64,000 bases of DNA from Brachybacterium sp. P6-10-X1 (GTDB lineage Bacteria; Actinomycetota; Actinomycetes; Actinomycetales; Dermabacteraceae). A model generated the notes under the pieces. The model was not told where the DNA came from. It saw only the letters and a program-made list of their open reading frames with translations, and did not search any database. The stretch is from assembly GCF_001969445.1 (NCBI RefSeq), contig NZ_CP017297.1:2666001-2730000 (forward strand). Direction: 5' to 3'. How positions within the stretch are numbered: the first letter of the stretch is position 1; each line of letters opens with the position of its first letter. Of the stretch, positions 9,188 to 16,323 are shown one piece after another. The position numbers and the translations under genes are program-made.

Positions 9188-11277
9188 CGGGCGCCGAGAC
9201 TGGGCCGCCCTCGATCGACCGCCGTGCGGTCATCTCCCGGCACGACCCGCACCTGACCGGCGCGGACGACGCGATCCTCTCCGTCGGCACCGGGAGCTTC
9301 GCCGCCGGCGTGGACCGGACCGGCACCCAGACCCTCGCCGGACCCGGCAGCGCGGAGACCCGGATCGGCACGCTCGCGGAGTGGGGCTGGCACACGATGC
9401 CGGACGGCCCACCGCAGCCGTGGGAGTCGCTGCTGCGTCCCTACGACTCCGCCCGCGGGAGGGCGGCGTACCTCGATCTGCCCGGAGGCACCGAGGACCC
9501 GGGACCGGGGGCCGCCTGGTACCGGCAGAACCCGCACAAGGTCTCGCTGCTGCGGTTCGCCCTGGTGGATTCCCGGACCGGCCGGTCCCCGTCGGCCGCG
9601 GACGTGGCCGGCGCGAGTCAGCACCTCGAGCTGTTCAGCGGGATCATCCGGTCGACCTTCCGGTATCGGGGCCGATCATGCACGGTGACCACGGCCTCCG
9701 ATCCGGAGCGCTCCGCGATCGCCCTGCGCCTCGAGACCCCGGGGTTGTCCCTCGCGCTGACCTTCCCCTCCGGCACGACGGCCTGGGACCGGGCTGCGAG
9801 CTGGGAGGATCCCGGATCCCACACCACGGTCTGCGACGGTGGCCGGATCCGCCGAAGGATCGACGACCTGGCCTATGACGTCCACGTCAACGGGGCGACG
9901 ACGGTGCAGACCGCACAGCACGAGGTGCGCCTGCGCGCGGGCGATGCCCCCGGCCCGCTGGACGTCGTGCTCGAGCTGGTGCCGATCGAGGCGCCCGCGC
10001 TGTCGACGGCCGCGGGAGCAGGTGCGGGCGGCGGTCCCGAGGTCGCTGCCCACGCCCTGACGGCCGCGACGGTGCGGGAGCGGTCGGCGCGCTCCTGGTC
10101 CGCGTCCTGGCAGTCGACCGGGATCCTCGACCTGGGCCGCACCGAGGATCCCCGGGCGCACGAGCTCGAGCGCCGCGCGGTGCTCTCCCGGTACATCCAG
10201 CGGGTCCACGCCGCCGGGACGCTGCCGCCGGCGGAGACGGGGCTGCTCGCGAACTCCTGGCGCGGGAAGTTCCACCTCGAGATGCACTGGTGGCACGCCG
10301 CCCACTTCGCGCTGTGGGGCGACGCGGCGTCCCTGCGCCGCAGCCTGGACTTCTACACGGCTGCGCTGCCGGTGGCGCGGGGGACGGCGCGCCGTCAAGG
10401 GTGCCGAGGTGCCCGCTGGCCCAAGCAGATCGGCCCTGACCTGCGGGAGTCCCCCAGCGACATCGGGCCGTTCCTGCTGTGGCAGCAGCCCCATCCGATC
10501 CACCTGGCCGAACTGCTGCGCCGGGCGGATCCGTCGGCCGCCGCCGATCCGGGCCTGGTCGAGGTGGTCGAGCAGAGCGCCCTGTGCCTGGTCGACCTGC
10601 TGCGGCCCGACGGGGAGCACCTGGGGCTGGGACCGCCGCTGATCGGGGCCCAGGAGCGGCACGTGGCCGACCGCGCCACACTGCAGGATCCGGCCTTCGA
10701 GCTCGCCTACGTGGCCTGGGCGCTGCGCATCGCCGACCGGTGGCGCGCCCGACGCGGTGCCCGGGACGCCGGGCAGCTGAGCGCCCTGGCCCGACGGGTC
10801 CACTCGCCCCTGACCGCCGACGGGACGCTGGCCACGTTCCGCGACGGCCCTGCGATGGACCGTTCCGATCACCCCTCCCACCTGCTCGCCTACGGCATGG
10901 TGCCACCGACCGGGACGATCCCGGCCGCCGCGGCCGAACGCGCCGTGGAGGACGTGCTCGCGGACTGGGACTGGGACTCCACCTGGGGCTGGGACTACCC
11001 GGCCCTGGCCATGACGGCGGCCCGGCTCCAGCGGCCGGAGACCGCCGTGGACGCGCTGCTGCGGGAGACGAGCAAGAACCGCTGCGACCAGGCCGGGCAC
11101 TTCCCGCAGCGCCCCGGCCTGCCCGCATACCTGCCCGCGAACGGCGGCACGCTCACCGCGCTCGCGCTGATGTCGGCCGGATGGGACGACGGACCGCCGG
11201 CGCCCGGGCTGCCGGCGGTCTGGGGCGCCCGATCCGAAGGGATCCTGCCGCTGCCGGGGCCGCTCGCGGCGGAGTGA
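9184..11277 (+). CDS. Six-hairpin glycosidase-like protein
   Basis: A 697-residue protein that I recognise only as a two-part glycosidase-like fold. An N-terminal beta-rich half (to about 330) begins RRAVISRHDPHLTGADDAILSVGTGSF. A C-terminal half looks like an (alpha/alpha)6 barrel, with HLEMHWWHAAHFALWGDAASL near 360 and WPKQIGPDLRESPSDIGPF near 420. That pattern resembles GH65/GH95-type clans and uncharacterised relatives. There is no signal peptide, so it probably acts in the cytoplasm on the imported sugar. The start overlaps the receptor gene (ATGA). The catalytic acids cannot be fixed by eye. Confidence 0.7.
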   Translation: MTGAETGPPSIDRRAVISRHDPHLTGADDAILSVGTGSFAAGVDRTGTQTLAGPGSAETRIGTLAEWGWHTMPDGPPQPWESLLRPYDSARGRAAYLDLPGGTEDPGPGAAWYRQNPHKVSLLRFALVDSRTGRSPSAADVAGASQHLELFSGIIRSTFRYRGRSCTVTTASDPERSAIALRLETPGLSLALTFPSGTTAWDRAASWEDPGSHTTVCDGGRIRRRIDDLAYDVHVNGATTVQTAQHEVRLRAGDAPGPLDVVLELVPIEAPALSTAAGAGAGGGPEVAAHALTAATVRERSARSWSASWQSTGILDLGRTEDPRAHELERRAVLSRYIQRVHAAGTLPPAETGLLANSWRGKFHLEMHWWHAAHFALWGDAASLRRSLDFYTAALPVARGTARRQGCRGARWPKQIGPDLRESPSDIGPFLLWQQPHPIHLAELLRRADPSAAADPGLVEVVEQSALCLVDLLRPDGEHLGLGPPLIGAQERHVADRATLQDPAFELAYVAWALRIADRWRARRGARDAGQLSALARRVHSPLTADGTLATFRDGPAMDRSDHPSHLLAYGMVPPTGTIPAAAAERAVEDVLADWDWDSTWGWDYPALAMTAARLQRPETAVDALLRETSKNRCDQAGHFPQRPGLPAYLPANGGTLTALALMSAGWDDGPPAPGLPAVWGARSEGILPLPGPLAAE

Positions 11278-11349
11278 TCCCCCGGCGCGGCGATGCCGGA
11301 GCTCGCGCATCCGCCACGACCCGTTCACCTGCCCGCCACCGGGCCGCGC

Positions 11350-11355
11350 TAGCGT
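11350..11355 (+). promoter_or_regulatory. Candidate -10 box TAGCGT for the DedA gene
   Basis: A TAGCGT hexamer lies 36 nt before the GTG start, with GGAGGCAGG between them as ribosome site. The -35 region is poor. Confidence 0.35.
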
Positions 11356-11391
11356 GCCCGGCACCGGCGGAGCTCGCGGACGGAGGCAGGT

Positions 11392-12123
11392 GTGGACGTC
11401 ACCGCGTGGGCCATCGGACTCATGGAGCTCCTGGGAGGGCCGGGCATCGCACTGGTCATCGCCGCCGAAGCACTGTTCCCTCCGGTCCCCGGCGAGGTGC
11501 TGCTGCCCTTCGCGGGGGTCTCCGCCGCGGCGAACGGCCAGCACGTGCTGGTCCCGATCCTGTGGACGACGGCCGGCTCGGTGCTCGGCGGGCTCGGGGT
11601 GTACGCCGTCGGCCGCACCCTGGGCGAGCGTCGCACGCGTGCGCTGATCGACCGGATCCCGCTGCTGGAGCAGCAGGACGTCGACCGTGCCCTGCGGTTC
11701 TTCGACCGCTTCGGGTTCCCGGCGGTGGCGCTGGCCCGCTTCGTGCCCATGGTGCGCACGGTCATCTCGATCCCGGCCGGGGTCGAGCGCATGCCGGTAT
11801 CGCTGTTCGCCCTGGCCACCGGACTGGGGTCGGGGATCTGGAATGCCGTGTTCGTGGTGGCCGGCTACTGGTTCGGCCTCGCCGGCGGCGAGCTGCTCGA
11901 GGGCTTCGTGCGGATCTACTCCCTGATCATCGGGGCCCTGGGGGTCCTCGCCGCGATCGGGCTGATAGCCCAGCGACTGCGCGCCCGACGCCGCGCCACC
12001 ACCAGCGGAGCGCGGGACGCCCGTGTCCGGCCCGGGCGGCCGGGCGAGAGCACCGGCGTTCGCGATCGGCCGAGCGATGATTCCCCCGGAGCCCGCTCGG
12101 AGCCGCCTACGCTCGACGGATGA
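11392..12123 (+). CDS. DedA-family membrane protein
   Basis: A 243-residue integral membrane protein of the DedA/VTT (SNARE-associated) family, whose members help flip lipids or maintain membrane homeostasis. Typical signatures are EALFPPVPGEVLLPFAG near residues 25-41 and the F-x-R-F-x-P segment ALARFVPMVRTVISIPAGVERM near 115-136. GTG at 11392 follows GGAGGCAGG. Its last codons overlap the sirtuin start and contain a promoter-like TACGCT for it. Confidence 0.9.
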   Translation: MDVTAWAIGLMELLGGPGIALVIAAEALFPPVPGEVLLPFAGVSAAANGQHVLVPILWTTAGSVLGGLGVYAVGRTLGERRTRALIDRIPLLEQQDVDRALRFFDRFGFPAVALARFVPMVRTVISIPAGVERMPVSLFALATGLGSGIWNAVFVVAGYWFGLAGGELLEGFVRIYSLIIGALGVLAAIGLIAQRLRARRRATTSGARDARVRPGRPGESTGVRDRPSDDSPGARSEPPTLDG

Positions 12124-13151
12124 GCAGCGAGCGGGCACCGGGCGGCGGTGAGGACGCGGCCGGCTCCGGTCGCGCCGGGCCCGCCGCCGACGTCGGGCGG
12201 TGGTTCTCGACCGCCACCACCGCGCCCCTGGACGGCCCCGGCCCCACCCGCGGCGGCCCCCGGATGACCGCCTGGGGCCCGATGGTCGGCGCCGAGTACG
12301 GACGCCGGAGCCCACGCTCCGCGATCTCCGAGGCCCTCGAGCTGCTGCGCGGCCGCCCGGTCGCGGTGCTGACCGGCGCGGGCATGTCCACCGGCTCCGG
12401 CCTGCCGGACTACCGCGGCCGCGACGCCGTGCCCCGCTCCCCCATGACCTTCCAGGAGTTCATGGGACACGACCTGGCACGGCGCCGCTACTGGGCGCGC
12501 TCCACCGTCGGCTGGGAGCAGTTCAACCGGGCCCGGCCCGGCCGCTCCCACCGCCTCCTCGCGCAGCTCGGCGCCGCGGTCTTCACGCCGACGGCGGTGA
12601 TCACCCAGAACGTCGACGGACTGCACCAGGCCGCCGGATCCGCACCGGTGATCGATCTGCACGGCCGCCTGGACCGGGTGCGCTGCCAGCGCTGCGAGGC
12701 CCTCTCCTCCCGTGCCGCGCTGCACTCACGGATGCTCACGATGAACCCCGGGCTCGCCGCCCGGCTGCCGGATCTGGCGGCCGACGCCGCCCAGGCGCCC
12801 GACGGGGACGCCGAGGTGGACCGCACCAGCAGCTTCCGCTACCCGCCCTGCCCGCTGTGCGGCGGGATCCTCAAGCCCGACGTGGTGTTCTTCGGGGAGT
12901 CCGCCCGGGGCGAGGTCGTCACCTCGGCCTTCGCCGCGCTCGAGGACGCGGAGGTGCTGCTGGTGCTCGGCTCGAGCCTGACCGTGCAGTCCGGGCTGCG
13001 GTTCGTGCGCGCTGCGGGTCGCCGGCACAAGCCCGTCGTGATCCTCAACGACGGGCCCACCCGCGCTGACCCCGATGCCACGATGCGCCTGCACGGGCGG
13101 CTGGAGAACGTGCTGGCGAGCTGGGTGCCGGCGGCCGTGTCCCACGCGTGA
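12120..13151 (+). CDS. Sir2-family NAD-dependent protein deacylase
   Basis: A 343-residue sirtuin that removes acyl groups from lysines using NAD. It has the NAD loop GAGMSTGSGLPDYRG at 86-100, TQNVDGLHQAAG at 162-173, the catalytic His181 in LHG, zinc ligands Cys189/Cys192 and Cys244/Cys247, and LKPDVVFFGE after them. The first 65 residues are a Pro/Gly-rich extension that the family core does not need. The ATG overlaps the DedA stop, and TACGCT at 12108-12113 lies exactly 6 nt before it, so a separate leaderless transcript is possible. Confidence 0.93.
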   Translation: MSSERAPGGGEDAAGSGRAGPAADVGRWFSTATTAPLDGPGPTRGGPRMTAWGPMVGAEYGRRSPRSAISEALELLRGRPVAVLTGAGMSTGSGLPDYRGRDAVPRSPMTFQEFMGHDLARRRYWARSTVGWEQFNRARPGRSHRLLAQLGAAVFTPTAVITQNVDGLHQAAGSAPVIDLHGRLDRVRCQRCEALSSRAALHSRMLTMNPGLAARLPDLAADAAQAPDGDAEVDRTSSFRYPPCPLCGGILKPDVVFFGESARGEVVTSAFAALEDAEVLLVLGSSLTVQSGLRFVRAAGRRHKPVVILNDGPTRADPDATMRLHGRLENVLASWVPAAVSHA

Positions 13152-13354
13152 ATCACCCGGGGGCATCCGCTACGACGTACCGGAGACGCGAGCCACGTCC
13201 GGCCGCGCTTTCTCCACGGTGCTCGCCGACAGTGCTCGAGCTCAGGCCGGTTTGACCTTCTCCCGTCTCGATGCGACGGTGAAGTACAGGACATTCGAGC
13301 CACGACGCGCTGCGTACCGCGAAATAGCACATCCCATACGAAGCGGAGGTCGCA

Positions 13355-13885
13355 ATGAAGCGTCGACAGCTGTTCACCGGGGTCGGAAGTGCAACTCTCT
13401 TGACTGTGCTCGGAATCCCTGCAATTGCTCACGCAGACGATTCCACGGACGCTCCCGCACTCGATGGCGTCGATCGGACGGAGGTCCCGGCTTTCGCTGG
13501 TGGCACAAAACATGGCGTCGTCGAGACGACAGAAACAATCTCCGGGCACGGCACGTTCAGTGCGCGACTGAACTGCGACACGGGCGATCTGACGACCACG
13601 GATCCCGACGGCTCCATCACCACGAAAAACGTCGGCGACCTCACGACCAAGCTCCAGGACATGCTGAACCGAGCGAGCGACGAGGACCTCTCCGCCCTGT
13701 CCGGGCCGAGCGCGTACGGGATCAGCGCATCGGACGTCTGCCCGTATCTCACCACAGTGATCGGATATGGTCACGCCGCGACATGGGCGTACGCGCTCAC
13801 TCTCATCGCCGTGAATCCGGCCATTGCGATCCTCGTGGGCCTCGGCGAAGCCGTGTTCTGGACCTGGGTCTCCACGCATTGCTGA
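13355..13885 (+). CDS. Exported protein with hydrophobic Cys-bounded C-terminus, unknown function
   Basis: A 176-residue protein I cannot place in a family. A Sec-type signal peptide (possibly Tat, MKRRQLFTG) ends at AHA27 before Asp28. The mature part is acidic up to about 118, then turns into a 45-residue hydrophobic Gly/Ala/Ile/Trp-rich block (130-172). Three cysteines are seen: 74, 129 just before the block, and 176 as the last residue, so a disulfide could close the hydrophobic segment. The ribosome site is GGAGGTCGCA. Codon use is more A/T-tolerant than in the neighbours. The architecture recalls precursor proteins of large hydrophobic bacteriocins, but this is only an inference. A 39-codon gene follows 3 nt later. 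Confidence 0.75.
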   Translation: MKRRQLFTGVGSATLLTVLGIPAIAHADDSTDAPALDGVDRTEVPAFAGGTKHGVVETTETISGHGTFSARLNCDTGDLTTTDPDGSITTKNVGDLTTKLQDMLNRASDEDLSALSGPSAYGISASDVCPYLTTVIGYGHAATWAYALTLIAVNPAIAILVGLGEAVFWTWVSTHC

Positions 13886-13888
13886 ACT

Positions 13889-14008
13889 ATGACGCCATCA
13901 CTTCTTGTTATCTTCCTCTTCGTATTCAGCGGATCCCTGACGGGGATACTTCTCGGGAGGCGGGCTCGACGGCGCAGATCACAAGGGAAAGACGACACTC
14001 TGCGGTGA
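13889..14008 (+). CDS. Small single-span membrane peptide, 39 residues
   Basis: The ATG at 13889 begins 3 nt after the stop of the exported-protein gene. The product starts MTPSLLVIFLFVFSGSLTGI: one clean transmembrane helix (about 4-23) followed by a strongly basic tail (RRARRRR) and an acidic end. No ribosome site of its own is seen, so translation would be coupled to the upstream gene. A tiny basic membrane protein directly behind a hydrophobic exported protein could be an immunity or assembly factor. That role is a guess. Confidence 0.5.
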   Translation: MTPSLLVIFLFVFSGSLTGILLGRRARRRRSQGKDDTLR

Positions 14009-14151
14009 CCGCGAATCGATCTGCTCGTCATTCTTCGCCGAGATCGATCCAGCGCCATTGCCGGACGTGCTCGACCGCCCATCGCCACTAGAGCCTCTCT
14101 GCGAGTGGCCCTGCTCGGTGGCGGATTATCGTCGTGCGGCCCCCATCGACC

Positions 14152-15306
14152 TCACCAGCCCGGTGGCGCCGTGACCCAGGCCGCGTAGCCGCCCGCGAGG
14201 TGACGCAGGTGCCCCTCGCGGCCGCTCCAGGCCGGCCGCAGATGCTCGAGAGCCTGGGCGGAGCGCGTCCCGCCCTGGCAGTACAGGACCACCTCGCCGC
14301 CGCCGACGCCGTCGGGCAGCGCCTCGGTGCCGCGGGCGAGCACCTCTCCCAGCGGGATGGTCACCGCGCCCTCGATCGTGCCCGCCGCGGTCTCCCACGG
14401 CTCGCGCACGTCGATCACGGTGACGCCGGTGGGAAGCAGGCTGCGCAGGGCCGGTACGTCGACGGTCTCGGCGGCGCTCGGGCCACCCACCTGGCAGGCC
14501 GGATCCGACGCGGCGGGCGCCTCGACCCGCGTCGCCGGTGCCCGCTGGGGATTGCGCTCGATGCGCAGCGAGCGGGTCGAGCTGGTCGCCTCGTCCCACA
14601 GCGCCAGCGTGCCGACGAGGGGCGTGCCCGTGCCGGTGACCAGCTGGATCACCTGGGAGGCCATGATCGTGCCGGTGATCCCGGGCAAGGTGCCCAGCAC
14701 CCCGGCCTCGGCGCAGGAGGGGGCCTCGCCGGGCGCCGGAGGCTCGGGGAACACATCACGGTAGTGGGCGCCGCGTCCTGGCCAGAACACGCTGACCTGC
14801 CCGTGGTGGCGCAGGATCGATCCCCACACGACGGGTACGCCGGTGATCTCGCTGGCGTCGGCCACCAGGTAGCGGGTGGCGAAGTTGTCGGCGCCGTCGA
14901 GCACGAGGTCGTAGCCGCGCACCAGGTCGACGACATTGCCGGCGTCCAGATGCAGATGATGGGGCTCGACCGTGACCTCGGGATTGATCCGGCGCACCGC
15001 GGCCGCGGCGGAGTCGACCTTCGCCGTCCCCAGGGCGTCGGTGCCGTGGATGACCTGGCGGTGCAGGTTGGACAGGTCCACGACGTCGTCGTCGACGATG
15101 CCGAGCGCGCCGATGCCGGCGCCGGCGAGGTACTGCAGGGCCGGGGTGCCCAGGCCCCCGGCGCCGACGACGAGCACGCGGGCGGCGCGCAGGCGACGTT
15201 GGCCGAGGGTGCCGATCGCGGCGAGGGTGATCTGGCGGCGGTAGCGGTCGATCTGGGCACCGGTCAGCTCGGGGCCGGGCTCGACCAGCGGCGGAAGGCT
15301 CACCAT
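14152..15306 (-). CDS. moeB: MoeB/MoeZ-type adenylyltransferase with rhodanese domain
   Basis: A 384-residue sulfur-carrier activating enzyme. The ThiF-type domain has GAGGLG at 48-53, DLSNLHRQ at 77-84 and the catalytic Cys198 in the PSCAEAGVLG loop. The C-terminal rhodanese domain (about 282-380) has the persulfide Cys343 in the loop CQGGTRS. Such proteins adenylate the C-terminal Gly of MoaD/ThiS-like carriers and load sulfur. The ATG at 15306 follows GAGAGGAC. I see only three cysteines and no CxxC pairs, so the structural zinc site of E. coli MoeB is missing. No carrier-protein gene is next to it. Confidence 0.88.
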   Translation of the reverse strand: MVSLPPLVEPGPELTGAQIDRYRRQITLAAIGTLGQRRLRAARVLVVGAGGLGTPALQYLAGAGIGALGIVDDDVVDLSNLHRQVIHGTDALGTAKVDSAAAAVRRINPEVTVEPHHLHLDAGNVVDLVRGYDLVLDGADNFATRYLVADASEITGVPVVWGSILRHHGQVSVFWPGRGAHYRDVFPEPPAPGEAPSCAEAGVLGTLPGITGTIMASQVIQLVTGTGTPLVGTLALWDEATSSTRSLRIERNPQRAPATRVEAPAASDPACQVGGPSAAETVDVPALRSLLPTGVTVIDVREPWETAAGTIEGAVTIPLGEVLARGTEALPDGVGGGEVVLYCQGGTRSAQALEHLRPAWSGREGHLRHLAGGYAAWVTAPPGW

Positions 15307-15469
15307 GGGATCGCGTCCTCTCTGCCGTGCTCGCCGCCGGCGTCCGAGGTGCCGTGCCGGTCGGCGGGGCGCGGGGTCATGCTCCGACAGTATCCGGCCC
15401 GTGCCGGGCCTGCGAGGGACCCGACCACGGGGCGACCGGAGCACGGCCATCGCGGCTCCCCGGGCCTCA

Positions 15470-15536
15470 CGATGCCCGATGACGGACAGATGACGACGGA
15501 CAGATGACGGACAATGGAGGCGCACCGCCGCCCTCG
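15470..15536. repeat. Three short direct repeats of GATGACGGACA type
   Basis: Just upstream of pxpA the motif GACGGACAGATGAC recurs, with a third shorter copy ending in GACAATGG. They lie between the divergent moeB and pxpA genes and could be operator repeats for pxpA. Confidence 0.4.
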
Positions 15537-15552
15537 CGAAGGAGTCGCCCCG

Positions 15553-16323
15553 ATGACCGTCACCGCCAGCGTGCTCGACCTCAACGCCGATCTCGGGGAG
15601 GGCTACGGCGACTGGTCCCTCGGGGATGATGCGGCCATGCTCGATGTCGTGACCACCGCGAACATCGCCTGCGGGGGGCACGCCGGGGATGGCGGCACGA
15701 TGCGCGCGGCCTGTCGCGCCGCCGCCGCCCGAGGCGTGGCGATCACCGCGCACGTCGCCTACCCGGACCTCGGCGGTTTCGGCCGACGCTTCCTGGACAT
15801 CGCTCCGGACGACCTCACCGATCTGGTGATCATCCAGGTCGGGGCCCTGCAGGCGATGGCCGCGGCGGAGGGCACGAGCGTGCGGGGCGTGAAGCCGCAC
15901 GGCGCGCTCTACAACGCCCTGGCCCACCACCAGGGGCAGTCCGCCGCGGTGGTGGCAGCGCTCCGCGAGCTCGGCGGGCAGCTGCCGCTGGTCACCGCCC
16001 CGGGCGCCGTCGCCGTCGACGCGGCGCACGGAGCCGGGATCGAGGTGGTGCTCGAGGGGTTCGCCGACCGTGCCTACCTCCCCGACGGCACCCTCACGCC
16101 GCGCAGCCGTCCCGGCGCGGTGCTCACCGACCCGGCGGCCGTCACGGCCCAGGCACGCTCGATCGCGACCGAGCAGCGGGTGCGCACGGCCGACGGGAGC
16201 TGGCGGGAGCTGCCGGTCCGCTCGCTGTGCCTGCACGGGGACACCGCCGGCGCGGTCGGGCTCGCCCGTGCCGTCCGCTCCGATCTCGAGGGCGTCGGCG
16301 TGAGACTGGAGCCGGCGCTGTGA
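15553..16323 (+). CDS. pxpA: 5-oxoprolinase subunit A (LamB/YcsF family)
   Basis: A 256-residue cytoplasmic subunit of the ATP-dependent prokaryotic 5-oxoprolinase, which opens 5-oxoproline to glutamate. Signatures are LDLNADLGEGYGDW at 8-21, IACGGHAGD near 37, VKPHGALYN near 115 and LCLHGDT near 228. The ATG at 15553 was chosen over an upstream in-frame ATG because GAAGGAG lies 8 nt before it and the protein then begins at the conserved N-terminus. Its stop overlaps the pxpBC start (GTGA). Confidence 0.92.
   Translation: MTVTASVLDLNADLGEGYGDWSLGDDAAMLDVVTTANIACGGHAGDGGTMRAACRAAAARGVAITAHVAYPDLGGFGRRFLDIAPDDLTDLVIIQVGALQAMAAAEGTSVRGVKPHGALYNALAHHQGQSAAVVAALRELGGQLPLVTAPGAVAVDAAHGAGIEVVLEGFADRAYLPDGTLTPRSRPGAVLTDPAAVTAQARSIATEQRVRTADGSWRELPVRSLCLHGDTAGAVGLARAVRSDLEGVGVRLEPAL

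Noticed and set aside
9676..12315. An 879-codon open frame on the minus strand
   Set aside because: It covers four recognisable plus-strand genes and intergenic DNA, and shows no domain or hydrophobic pattern. It is open only because stop codons are rare at this GC.
13355..13885. Lactococcin-972 or pediocin-type bacteriocin
   Set aside because: Length, cysteine spacing and the hydrophobic C-terminal block do not match either family, so only a loose bacteriocin-like resemblance is kept.
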